Assembly (NCBI GenBank): GCA_030949605.1
Contig: JAUZSH010000029.1
Span: 124,001 to 188,000, forward strand
Direction: 5' to 3'
Origin: Ghiorsea sp.
Lineage (GTDB): Bacteria > Pseudomonadota > Zetaproteobacteria > Mariprofundales > Mariprofundaceae
Length of the DNA: 64,000 bases
The notes beneath the pieces were generated by a model. It saw only the letters and a list, made by a program, of their open reading frames with translations. It made no database searches and was not told where the DNA came from. Position numbers and translations under genes: made by a program. Positions 38,691 to 47,430 of the stretch are shown here, piece after piece. Every line of letters begins with the position of its first letter. The stretch's first letter is position 1.

Positions 38691-39967
38691 GCAAATACAT
38701 TGATTTACTCCGTGAACATCAAACGAAATCCGACACCACCATGGAACAGGAAAAAATACAGACCAGTGACTCCTCTACGGAGCACAATCCCTACCGCAAC
38801 CAAGCCACCAGCGATGCCAATTTATTGGATAATATGGAATTACTTTTAGAAGAGCTCAACACCTCTGAAAGTAACAATGAGATCGTGGTAGAGAGCGTAG
38901 AAGAGACTCAACTTCACGAGCTTATGACCACTGAACCGACAGTGGAGCTGGCGACTCACGAACCCAACACATCACATGCTATCATATCAAACAGCCATAA
39001 CATGGCAGCTACTGAAGATGAACATGACTTTCATATACCTTCATGGTTAGAGCATGTTAAACAGCTTCTCAAAACTATATTTGTATCAGTAGCCCATCAT
39101 AAAAGCATTGATCTTCAACCCCTTGAAAAAAACTTGGCGGTTCTTTTTGACCACATGGTAGCGTCACCGAACATGCTTGATCACTTGGAGCTGGAACTCA
39201 AAAAGCATCTCAAAGATACAATAGCCACCTCACATGATCCTGATTTGCTACAAAAGTCAGTGATGATGATGCTATACAGCATCAAAGTAGGCTCACAACT
39301 CAAGCGACCAGTCAAAGAATTATTACCTTGTACCATTGCAGCCATGCTGCAACATATAGGCATGGCAATGATTGCTGACAGTACCCGTGAAAAAGTTGAA
39401 AGCCTTTCAGATCATGAGGTCAAGCAAATCAACAATGCCAAATCAATGGGACTGGACTATTTAAGTAATCATCAGATTCAACATAAACAATTGATTGCTG
39501 CGATTTCATATGGTGACGAACGCTATGATGGTAGTGGTCCTCAAGGCTTCTCAAGGCGTGATATACCATGGGTTGCACGCCTAACAAGTTTACTCTCCAC
39601 ATTTGAAGCACTGGTTCACTTCAGACCTTACCGTACACGTTTATTCCCCCGCGATGCCATTCGCCACATTGTCAACCACCACAAAAAAGAATTTGACCCT
39701 ATCATGCTCAAAGCTTTGATTGAGTCTATGTCGCTTTATCCTGTTGGTACCTACATTCAACTGAACACGGGTGAAATTGGACAGGTTGTGAGCATACATT
39801 CCCGATTTCCTTTGCGCCCTGTTGTTGATATCAACATGGATAAAGATGGGCATGTGATTAACAAGCGACAAGTTGATTTGTCCACGCAAACCAACCTGAT
39901 GATTCAAAAATGTTTGCATAAGGAAGACGTTCTGGAACTGACCGAAGGTTTGAAAGACTACGCATGA
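38687..39967 (+). CDS. Degenerate HD-GYP domain protein with long disordered N-terminus
   Basis: The first 115 of 426 residues are acidic and Thr/Glu-rich (low complexity). The rest resembles an HD-GYP c-di-GMP phosphodiesterase: helices SVMMMLYSIKVGSQL, then AAMLQHIGMAMI where the metal-binding HD pair would sit, then GDERYDGSGPQGFSRRDIPWVARLTSLLSTFEALVHFRPYR. The expected HDIGK has become QHIGM, and GYP reads GPQ. The metal site is therefore lost and catalysis is unlikely. A C-terminal beta segment (PVGTYIQLNTGEIGQVVS) matches the tail found in many HD-GYP proteins. It overlaps both neighbours by four bases. Confidence 0.78.
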   Translation: MSKYIDLLREHQTKSDTTMEQEKIQTSDSSTEHNPYRNQATSDANLLDNMELLLEELNTSESNNEIVVESVEETQLHELMTTEPTVELATHEPNTSHAIISNSHNMAATEDEHDFHIPSWLEHVKQLLKTIFVSVAHHKSIDLQPLEKNLAVLFDHMVASPNMLDHLELELKKHLKDTIATSHDPDLLQKSVMMMLYSIKVGSQLKRPVKELLPCTIAAMLQHIGMAMIADSTREKVESLSDHEVKQINNAKSMGLDYLSNHQIQHKQLIAAISYGDERYDGSGPQGFSRRDIPWVARLTSLLSTFEALVHFRPYRTRLFPRDAIRHIVNHHKKEFDPIMLKALIESMSLYPVGTYIQLNTGEIGQVVSIHSRFPLRPVVDINMDKDGHVINKRQVDLSTQTNLMIQKCLHKEDVLELTEGLKDYA

Positions 39968-41045
39968 GAGTAAATATTACTCAAAAAAAAATTGAACAAG
40001 CTTTAGAAACCTATGCAAACCTGATTGAGGTCTACCCCGACAACGAAGATTTTTTACAACAATATGCCGATATGCTGCAAAGCGTAGGTCGGGAGACAAC
40101 AGCAACCATGATCTTGCAACACCTTCATGACGTGATTAGCCAACGCTCCGAAAAAGAAGCTCAGACTTTTGCTAAAAAATACCCGCAAATTGGTCGTATT
40201 TCACTCACTGAAATTTTTGATACCCAAGATGCTCACCGCATGACTGGAAAAATTATTTATGAGCTTTTGGGTAAATTATGGCTGCGTATTCATCAAAGAA
40301 AATACAACGAAGGGCAAGCTGTCTGCCGTAGTGATCAACCAAGCGATGCCTTACTGCTCGTACTCAAAGGTAGTGTTGATATGTATGCCCATGATGCAAA
40401 ACACAACCGTATATTTTTGGAGAATGTTGGGACTCATGATATTTTAGGTGAGCAATTTTTTTTAGTTCCAGCACCATAGGCGTGGATGCTTTTGTCAGCT
40501 CTAAGACCGCAATGATTGTTAGGATTCCGCATAAAAAAGTTACAGCGATGATGGCAAACAACACATACCTCAAAGGGATGCTCGGTCAACGAAGCACATT
40601 TCGCTACCTTGTACGTAGCATTGCTTTACATCCTATTTTTAAAACACTTCCACTCAAGCTCAGTAAATATTTGGCTCGTCATGTCACTAAGCAAAGCTTT
40701 TCTGAAAAAAGCATGATATTTAACCTGCAAGATACCGTGAGTGGCATTCATATTATCATCGCTGGAAAAGCATGTTATCTGGCAGAGAACAATGCAGGTA
40801 AGAAGTTCACCTTATTACCATTGCAGTCCAACAGTCTGGCTGGAGACCTTTTGCTTCAAGGCACAGGAGCAACATTGGGTCATGAGCTATTTGCAGTCAC
40901 GAAGGTTTATACGCTTTTCATGCCGCTTGAGCCACTGCTCAATATTAGCGCAGCTTTTCCACCGTTGATACATCGATTAACCCAATATGCTGAACAGCAA
41001 CAACAACAAATCGCTTTATCACTTAGCGAGCTCAAGCATGACTAA
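39964..41045 (+). pseudogene. Double cyclic-nucleotide-binding-domain protein, frameshifted at a T8 run
   Basis: As written, the frame stops at 40479. The continuation (FSSSTIGVDAFVSSKTAMIVRIP) is in the next frame from the T8 run at 40456-40463. One more T would give a continuous 360-residue protein. The N-terminus is helical. Domain 1 has AVCRSDQPSDALLLVLKGSVDMYA, and domain 2 has FSEKSMIFNLQDTVSGIHIIIAGKACYL. Both lack the canonical GELA...PRSA phosphate cassette. There is no HTH or enzyme domain. It may be phase-variable, rescued by slippage, or a pseudogene. Both flanking genes overlap it. Confidence 0.7.
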
Positions 41046-42129
41046 GCCACCATTAACCCAAGACGAAAAATCCACCTTAGAACATCGACTTGCCATGTAC
41101 CAACAGTTGACAATAATGTGTTCCAAGGATCAAAAACATTTACAAAAACAAGCTGAACTGCTCATGCTCTTGGGCTTGGTTGATGAAGCTGAATTGATAC
41201 TGATTCAACTTCAAAATAAGCTCGCTAGCCTTGGTCTTCATGATGAAGCTAAAAAAGCAAAGCATATTCGTCAGCACATCAATAAAGAAAAACTTTGCGA
41301 ACAACTTTACGCCACTCCTTTTTTACACCTTGCATCCAGTAGTTTTTTAGAGAAAGCTTTCCGTATCCACCGCCGTTTAGAGCTTATCGAAGGTGATTAC
41401 CTCATTCGGCATGGCGAACATGAAACGCAGATGTTTATTCTTATTCAAGGTGAGCTTGTCGTATGGAGTCGCGACCAACATGGTAGGAAGCACTTTGAAC
41501 ACACCATGCAAGAAGGCGAAGTCATTGGAGAGCTTGCCTTTTTAAGCAACACACCAAGAAGTGCTGATGTTATAGCATCTCAGGCATCTGTAGTGTTGAC
41601 CATTCCTAGCGCCGCCGTACTGAAATTATTCATCGATAACCCTGCTGTTGAACAGGCATTGCGACGCTCTGCTACCGCACGAAAAATACAAATGGATATT
41701 AAAAAAAATGCTCAACTGGCAAAGTTACCACAAGATATACAGGCACTTCTTGCTAGGCATGGTCATTATAAACGATTTTCAGCACTCGAACGCATATACC
41801 AAAGTAAGCAAAATATTGAAACCATTGATCTAGTTTGTGCTGGTTATGTACGCTTGATTGGTGAATTAAACGATGGCAGATCCATCATATTGAATAGCCT
41901 GAAAGTAGGCTCACTACTGGGTTGTTCTGCAACACTTCCACATATGAAAAAACAGTACCTTGCTGACATGGTGAGTATGGATGAGACCACAGTGATACGG
42001 TTTCCTTTAAATTTCTTTGCTAAAGTCATGAAAACCAGTCCTAAACTACAGAACATAGTGATTGCACAAGCCAAGCTGGAACATGAAGACTTATTGCAGA
42101 CCTTCAGCACTCAAAGCTTGAGACTTTAA
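41038..42129 (+). CDS. Double cyclic-nucleotide-binding-domain protein
   Basis: This 363-residue cytoplasmic protein has a helical N-terminus (QKHLQKQAELLMLLGLVDEAELILIQLQ) and two cNMP-binding-like domains. The first has a near-perfect phosphate-binding cassette, GEVIGELAFLSNTPRSADVIAS, with the conserved Glu and Arg, so it probably binds a cyclic nucleotide. The second, ending in VGSLLGCSATLPHMKKQYLADMVSMDETTVIRFP, is degenerate. No HTH or enzyme domain follows, so it probably works by protein contact. The ATG (MTKPPLTQ) overlaps the previous stop by eight bases. A strong terminator follows. Confidence 0.85.
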   Translation: MTKPPLTQDEKSTLEHRLAMYQQLTIMCSKDQKHLQKQAELLMLLGLVDEAELILIQLQNKLASLGLHDEAKKAKHIRQHINKEKLCEQLYATPFLHLASSSFLEKAFRIHRRLELIEGDYLIRHGEHETQMFILIQGELVVWSRDQHGRKHFEHTMQEGEVIGELAFLSNTPRSADVIASQASVVLTIPSAAVLKLFIDNPAVEQALRRSATARKIQMDIKKNAQLAKLPQDIQALLARHGHYKRFSALERIYQSKQNIETIDLVCAGYVRLIGELNDGRSIILNSLKVGSLLGCSATLPHMKKQYLADMVSMDETTVIRFPLNFFAKVMKTSPKLQNIVIAQAKLEHEDLLQTFSTQSLRL

Positions 42130-42148
42130 AGAAAAAAATATAACAAAA

Positions 42149-42180
42149 AAAGAGGCGCAACATTTCTGTTGCGCCTCTTT
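42149..42180. terminator. Bidirectional terminator between the cNMP operon and cspA
   Basis: AAAGAGGCGCAAC and GTTGCGCCTCTTT form a 13-bp stem with a six-base loop, with an A-rich run before it and a short T run after. It serves converging transcripts from both sides. Confidence 0.88.
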
Positions 42181-42199
42181 AAAACTAAAGTTTTAGTGA

Positions 42200-42409
42200 T
42201 TACTGAGGTACTACGTTTTCCGCTTGTGGACCTTTTTGACCTTGAACTACTTCCATAGTTACTTTTTGGCCTTCTTCCAAAGAACGGAATCCATCAGAGT
42301 TAATCGCAGTGTGATGAACAAACACATCATCCCCACCTTCTTGCTCGATAAAACCGAAACCTTTTTCATCATTGAACCATTTAACAGTTCCTTCAACTTG
42401 ATTAGACAT
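42200..42409 (-). CDS. cspA: Cold-shock protein (CspA family)
   Basis: This 69-residue OB-fold nucleic-acid chaperone has both RNP motifs: GFGFIEQ and VFVHHTAI. The start [17 protein letters not shown] is the family signature. Its ATG is preceded by AGAGGATT. The upstream 290 bases (42410-42702) hold no gene and include its AT-rich leader; a long cold-responsive leader is possible but not shown. The naming within the CspA group is arbitrary. Confidence 0.95.
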   Translation of the reverse strand: MSNQVEGTVKWFNDEKGFGFIEQEGGDDVFVHHTAINSDGFRSLEEGQKVTMEVVQGQKGPQAENVVPQ

Positions 42410-42702
42410 GTGTCAATCCTCTTTCTAATATAATATCTATTTTCGTTGATTCTTTTTGAATTGGCCTAGCTTTAGAACTGCGCAAACTCACTAAAAATAC
42501 TAACACGAACGCCGGCAGACTGGTTCAAGCCTTAGGTAAGGTCAAGTTATATTTATGACTTGTAGGTGAAAAATGAAAAAGTTCGATTGATGTTATCGGT
42601 TGATGGGACATTTTGATAACAATGGCGTTGTTCATTCTTACCGACATTCCGCACCCTTAGTTTTGATTTTTGGATTTCACAGCACTCCAATAAGTCAAAC
42701 AG

Positions 42703-42761
42703 TCCTGAATTCAAGTGATAAGTGCAATTTCCACTATCGACTTTATCTGACCCCCTATGTT
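42703..42761 (-). mobile_element. IS30-family end fragment (second remnant)
   Basis: CCTGAATTCAAGTGATAAGT and the following bases match the first 60 bases of the intact IS30 at 62182 with several substitutions. It runs directly into a piece of IS4. Confidence 0.8.
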
Positions 42762-42852
42762 CCTCCATGACCTGATGGTTTGCAAACTTGCCTTAAAACT
42801 TATGCGGCGAACTTTCTGTTTGGTGTGTGCAACAGCTTCTACAATAAGGCTT
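42762..42852 (-). mobile_element. IS4 transposase fragment
   Basis: The reverse complement matches the IS4 transposase coding region around 9085-9185 (SLIVEAVAHTKQKVRRISF). The base choice AACCATCAGGTC follows copy 2, not copies 1 or 3. It is a 91-bp internal fragment with no ends. The next bases (42853-43071) hold GGGTAGCGTCCC, which resembles an outer IS4 end, but no gene. Confidence 0.82.
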
Positions 42853-43071
42853 CATAAATCATTATAAAACATATGTTTAGCATCCATTCTCCTCGTTAAA
42901 GGGTAGCGTCCCCTTTATATACCAACAGGGAGTTTTTTTCAGGTTTTAAATAGCGGTAATTCAACTCGGATGAAGAGTTTTGCAATGCGATTTGTTCTCG
43001 TGAAGCTGGTATTGTTATTTGTGCTTGTTTTTGCTGTGCCTGCGGGGTGATTGTGTTGTGTTTATTTTACA

Positions 43072-43355
43072 AACTGATGTTACGCACTTATCACATATGT
43101 TAATCTTCGGGCATGGAAAATCCCAACATATTTGAACGCTACACAGACTACCTATTAAGCTCATTTCCCTCGTCCCCATGCTTCAGCGTGGGAATGATGG
43201 AGTAAATTAATAGGCTCTCATTGGAAGTGAGGCTTTAGCCTCGCCCTCTTGTAGCAGGTGCAATAGATTTGAGAATCAGGCGAAATCCTTATGCATAGCC
43301 TGAGTTGGGCGAGGCTAAAGCCTCACTTCCGAGGAATAGGTGCGTAACATCAGTT
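43072..43355. repeat. MITE-like element with AACTGATGTTACGCAC ends (copy 3)
   Basis: It has the same 16-bp inverted ends as 2062-2288, and its right two thirds are nearly identical to that copy, with the two inverted REP units at 43223-43246 and 43307-43330. It ends 27 bases before the DUF411 gene's ATG, so it may supply or disrupt that gene's promoter. Confidence 0.82.
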
Positions 43356-43382
43356 ACAAATGAATTTGCAAGAGGAGAAATA

Positions 43383-43847
43383 ATGAATCAATTAAAAAAA
43401 ACAAAGCTTGTGTTTAAGCTTCTGATTGTACCTATTCTGGCAGTTTTTATGTTAACGACAGAGTCGGTGGCAACAGAAGTGATGATGTATAAAAATGAAA
43501 ACTGTGGGTGTTGTGGCTCTTGGGCAAAGCATATGCGGGATGCAGGGTTTACGGTGAAAGAGTTGCCGCGTGATGATATGGCGGCAGTGAAAAGGAAATA
43601 TGGTGTCTCTGATAGCTTGGCATCATGTCATACGGCTATTGTAGATGGTTATGTGATTGAAGGGCATGTGCCAGCTTCTGATGTTTTACGTTTATTAAAG
43701 AGCCGCCCAAAGATTGTCGGTTTAACAGCACCAGGCATGCCTATGCAGTCACCAGGTATGCAAGCAGAAGGTCAAAAACCCAGAAATTATGATGTATTGG
43801 CTTTTGATCAACACGGTAAAGCTAAAGTTTATCATAGGTATGAATAA
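43383..43847 (+). CDS. DUF411 putative metal-binding periplasmic protein
   Basis: This is a 154-residue exported protein. The N-terminus is a signal peptide (KLVFKLLIVPILAVFMLTTESVA), followed by a thioredoxin-like DUF411 domain. Its cysteines are in MMYKNENCGCCGSWAKHM and DSLASCHTAIVDGYVIEGHVP. The family is often next to copper-resistance genes and is thought to bind copper. The C-terminal segment PGMPMQSPGMQ is Met-rich, as in copper-binding proteins. I start at the ATG with AGAGGAGA before it; a longer frame from 43305 would be read through the MITE and is rejected. The next gene is a histidine kinase. Confidence 0.82.
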   Translation: MNQLKKTKLVFKLLIVPILAVFMLTTESVATEVMMYKNENCGCCGSWAKHMRDAGFTVKELPRDDMAAVKRKYGVSDSLASCHTAIVDGYVIEGHVPASDVLRLLKSRPKIVGLTAPGMPMQSPGMQAEGQKPRNYDVLAFDQHGKAKVYHRYE

Positions 43848-44553
43848 GGTATGATAGACCTATGGCATGGGTGATTTGTGTTGCGTAAACACCTTGCACT
43901 AAAAGTTGGGGCACTGTTAAGCCTTATCTTTTTGTTGGTGGCCGTGTTTGGCTGGGATTTAATCAGTGATATGCGGCATCTACAACAAGAGGCAGAGATT
44001 GTAGAAAACAGTAATCATCAAAGTCATCATTTACATGCCATTGAAATGGGCGTGTATCATCATATTAAAGTCGTAAATGACTTTTTGATTACGGGTGATC
44101 ATCGGGCTGAAAGTGTTTTTCATCAATATCAAAAACAACTTGTGCAAATGATTCAACAATATGAAACCACTTACCAAGACAATAGTTTATCTGATTTGAT
44201 GCAAAGCGTGCAAAATATCAAAAGCATTGCAGACAAGGTCTTTATTTTACCGTTTGCGACAGAAAACATGGAAGGCCCTATTTTTATTGATGAAATTGCA
44301 ACAGAAGCCAAGCAAGCTGTTGAGCATTTAACCCGAAAACATCATGCATTAGATGAACAGGTCAACCGTGCTATGCAAATGATGGCGGGTTTGCGAATGG
44401 ATATGCGCCAAGAAACAGTTGCTTTAATGCTGGTGTTATTACTTAGTTTAGGATGTTTAGCCTATTTTATTTATTATCAAATGGTACGACCACTTGTGCA
44501 AATGAAAAAAGCGGTGCAGCGGGTTGGAGAAGGTACTTTCGATGTTCACTGTA

Positions 44554-44826
44554 CTTACATTGAGCGGGCACCTTTTTTTAAAAAAATGATTTAAAATTGA
44601 TGTCGGATGATGTTTGTTCTCATCATATTGAATAAAAATAGCCTTTTGTGACCGAATCATTTAGCCATTTAATGAAAATTACGGTATCGATTTTAAACTT
44701 TTTGCTTAAGTTGGTTGTAGATTGAAATTCGTAGGATAATCAGAATCGTGATGTATATCCTTATCTCATTGATTTATAAGGATAAAATAACCAATAAAAC
44801 GATAAAACATACCCGCTCAATGTAAG
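44554..44826. mobile_element. 273-bp MITE inserted in the kinase HAMP region (copy A)
   Basis: The ends are CTTACATTGAGCGGG and CCCGCTCAATGTAAG. The six-base target ACTGTA is duplicated at 44548-44553 and 44827-44832. Nothing is encoded. It is the same element as 45033-45305 in reverse orientation. Confidence 0.92.
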
Positions 44827-45032
44827 ACTGTACAGTTGTTTCCGATGATGAAATTGGAGAGTTAGCCAAAGCTTTTAATACTATGGGTGAAGCTCTTCAG
44901 GAGCGCGAGCAAAAGCTAAATCGAATCCGAAGCTTGGCTGCGCATCAAGAAAAAATGAATGCTTTAGGTGTGATGTCAGCAAGCCTTGCGCATGAAGTAG
45001 GCAACCCTTTAGCTTCGGTAGGCATGTTGTTA

Positions 45033-45305
45033 CTTACATTGAGCGGGTATGTTTTATCATTTTCTTGGTTATTTTATCCTTATAAATCAATGAGATAAGG
45101 ATATACATCACGATTCTGATTATCCTACGAATTTCAATCTACAACCAACTTAAGCAAAAAGTTTAAAATCGATACCGTAATTTTCATTAAATGGCTAAAT
45201 GATTCGGTCACAAAAGGCTATTTTTATTCAATATGATGAGAACAAACATCATCCGACATCAATTTTAAATCATTTTTTTAAAAAGAGATACCCGCTCAAT
45301 GTAAG
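45033..45305. mobile_element. 273-bp MITE inserted in the kinase DHp region (copy B)
   Basis: The terminal repeats are the same as in copy A, and the target TTGTTA is duplicated at 45027-45032 and 45306-45311. It is in the opposite orientation to copy A, so the 206 bases between them are flanked by inverted repeats. No transposase for this family is present in the window. Confidence 0.92.
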
Positions 45306-45916
45306 TTGTTACACATGGCAAAACGAAAGTTGGCGAAACAAGATACGCAAGCAGTGGCTTCGCATTTAGACTCAGCCGTCAAAGAAGCGGAACGTATGGA
45401 GTTGATTATTCAAACAGTTCTTGATTTTGGTCGACATGAATTTGATGTGCGGGTTCATGCGTTTGCAGTGAGACCTGTGATTGCAGATGCTGTTAAACTG
45501 GGGCAAATGTCTCCCCAACATAAACGGGTAGTGATTAAAATCAACGAGGGTTCGGATATACCTTTGGTGTATGCCTCCAGCAGTATGTTGATGCAGGTGT
45601 TGATGAATGTGATTCACAATGCTTGTCATGCATGTCGCGAAAGTGGCGAGGTGCATATTCAAACAATTGAACAAGGTGAACATGTTGTGATTGATGTGTG
45701 TGATACGGGGTATGGCATTGAGGAAAACATGCGCGCATCTATTTTTAACCCTAGCGTAACCACCAAAGAAAAAGGGGAAGGTACGGGGTTTGGTTTAGCG
45801 ATAAGCAAAGAGCTGATGGATGCTATGCATGGTATATTATCGCTGCTTGAGGATGCTGGTCATGGCACATGTTTTCGTATCAGTGTGCCTATTGCGCAAC
45901 AAGGTAAGGATATAAC

Positions 45917-47218
45917 ATGAAACTATTAGTGGTTGAAGACGAACAATATATTCGCCAAGGCATCGTGGAGCTCTTACGCGAAGAAGGTTTCGATACCACG
46001 GAAGCTTCAACCGTTACTGAAGCATTGGCATGTTTAGACTCGGGCAATATTGATGCTGTATTGTGTGATAATTTTTTGCCCGATGGTGAGGGCTTTGATG
46101 TGTTGCATGCGATTGAGGGTTCTGGCGTAGCACTTATATTGATGACAGCCTTTGGCAATCGAGATTTGGCATCCCGAGCTTTTGCGGCGGGTGCGTATGA
46201 TTATGTTGCTAAGCCGATTCGGTTTGATGAACTACTTGCACGGCTGCAACGCTTACAAGAGAAGCTTCTTTTGCGAGAAAAAGTGATTGAAAATGAGCAG
46301 CTTGTTCAAGACCAAGGTGAGTTGGCAGTGCTTGGTTCTTCGGAAAATATGCAAGCCGTGCAACATTTGATTCAAAAATCCAGTGCCAGTGCTGTGCCTG
46401 TGTTATTGCAAGGTGAAACTGGGGTAGGTAAAGGTGTCGTCGCGAGATTACTGCATAGTTTATCCACACGCAGTAGCCAGCCGTTTGTACGGATTAACTG
46501 TGCAGCTATTCCAGCAGAGCTTTTAGAATCTGAGTTGTTTGGTCATAAAAAAGGCGCATTTTCGGGTGCAGATAGCGATAGAAAAGGTCTATTAACAACA
46601 GCAGCCAAGGGAACGCTCTTCATGGATGAATTAATTGAATTGCCTATGGTCATGCAATCGAAGTTATTACATGTATTTGATGAGAAATGCTTTCGTCCTC
46701 TTGGGAGTGATGAAGAGCTTCCGTTTCAAGCCAGAGTGATTGCGGCAAGCAATGTTGATTTTGAACAGGCTGTGGCAGAGGGGAAATTTCGCGAAGATTT
46801 ATATTTCCGACTCAATGTGATGACAATCCGTATTCCTGCATTACGTGAACGTGGTAGTGATATTATACCACTCACACATCGTTTGCTGGCACAAATTTGT
46901 CAGGAGTGGAGCAGACCCGTGCCAGAGGTAGCATCCGAACAAGTACTGTGGCTCGAAACCCAACCTTGGTATGGCAATGTGCGTGAGTTGAGAAATGTAT
47001 TGGAACGTGCTTTGTTACTGGGTACGGATGACACCTTACTTTTCTCAGATATGGGAAAAGTACAAGAAGACCATGAATTACCGCTGGCTGAAGCCTGTCA
47101 TGTATATGAAAAACAGTATATTAAACGCATGATTCAAGGCTGTGGTGGTGATAAAGCCGTGGCAGCTGAGAAATTAGGCATCGGTCTTTCAACGTTGTAT
47201 CGAAAACTAGATACATAA
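45917..47218 (+). CDS. Sigma-54-dependent NtrC-family response regulator
   Basis: This 433-residue enhancer-binding protein has three domains. The receiver has acceptor Asp51 (VLCDNFLPDGEG), Thr in LMTAFG and Lys99. The AAA+ domain has Walker A GETGVGKG (166-173), the sigma-54 contact loop GAFSGA (213-218, where GAFTGA is usual), and FREDLYFRLNVM. The Fis-type HTH is IQGCGGDKAVAAEKLGIGLSTLYRKL. Its partner kinase is the interrupted gene upstream, so it may now act without its cognate input. A sigma-54-like promoter and two palindromes lie just downstream. Confidence 0.93.
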   Translation: MKLLVVEDEQYIRQGIVELLREEGFDTTEASTVTEALACLDSGNIDAVLCDNFLPDGEGFDVLHAIEGSGVALILMTAFGNRDLASRAFAAGAYDYVAKPIRFDELLARLQRLQEKLLLREKVIENEQLVQDQGELAVLGSSENMQAVQHLIQKSSASAVPVLLQGETGVGKGVVARLLHSLSTRSSQPFVRINCAAIPAELLESELFGHKKGAFSGADSDRKGLLTTAAKGTLFMDELIELPMVMQSKLLHVFDEKCFRPLGSDEELPFQARVIAASNVDFEQAVAEGKFREDLYFRLNVMTIRIPALRERGSDIIPLTHRLLAQICQEWSRPVPEVASEQVLWLETQPWYGNVRELRNVLERALLLGTDDTLLFSDMGKVQEDHELPLAEACHVYEKQYIKRMIQGCGGDKAVAAEKLGIGLSTLYRKLDT

Positions 47219-47220
47219 AT

Positions 47221-47266
47221 TCCCACATTTGGGATGACTCCTTTGAAATTTCTCAATATTGAGAAA
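47221..47266. promoter_or_regulatory. Two palindromes, possible enhancer sites for the NtrC-type regulator
   Basis: TCCCA-CATT-TGGGA (47221-47234) and the perfect 18-bp palindrome TTTCTCAATATTGAGAAA (47249-47266) lie about 100 bases upstream of a sigma-54-like promoter. That is the spacing used by NtrC-family activators. The first could also act as the regulator gene's terminator stem, but no T run follows. Confidence 0.45.
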
Positions 47267-47361
47267 GAGAAGCAAGGATTTTTTTGATTGAATATCATGT
47301 AAACAATTGATATTAGAGGACTTTTTATTTTTTTCAGGAAAGATGTTGGTGCGCTTAGAGT

Positions 47362-47377
47362 TGGCATCAATGTTTCT
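47362..47377 (+). promoter_or_regulatory. Possible sigma-54 promoter of the cytochrome-porin gene
   Basis: TGGCATCAATGTTTCT keeps the -24 TGGCA and most of the -12 TTGCT consensus (TTTCT here), with the GG-to-C spacing expected. It lies about 50 bases upstream of a strong AAGGAGG ribosome binding site and the cytochrome-porin ATG. Confidence 0.4.
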
Positions 47378-47430
47378 CTCTTTGGGTATGACTACTGATA
47401 CAATCAGTATCTTCAAGGAGGGGTATCCCT

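Larger units (their letters stand above)
43878..45920 (+). pseudogene. Sensor histidine kinase (NtrB-like output) interrupted by two MITE insertions
   Basis: Removing both 273-bp inserts, each with one 6-bp duplication, leaves a perfect frame of 494 residues. Order: membrane helix (LALKVGALLSLIFLLVAVFGW), periplasmic helical sensor domain, second helix (ALMLVLLLSLGCLAYFIYY), HAMP (VRPLVQMKKAVQRVGEGTF...), DHp with phospho-acceptor His in ASLAHEVGNPLASVGML, and HATPase (NVIHNACHACRESG, DTGYGIEENM, GEGTGFGLAISKELM). The start is GTG or TTG. As found, only a truncated sensor-HAMP piece can be made. The stop overlaps the response regulator by four bases. Confidence 0.88.

Noticed and set aside
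43305-43382. Longer N-terminus for the DUF411 protein
   Set aside because: It is read through the MITE's REP unit, and the real start has AGAGGAGA and a signal peptide right after it.
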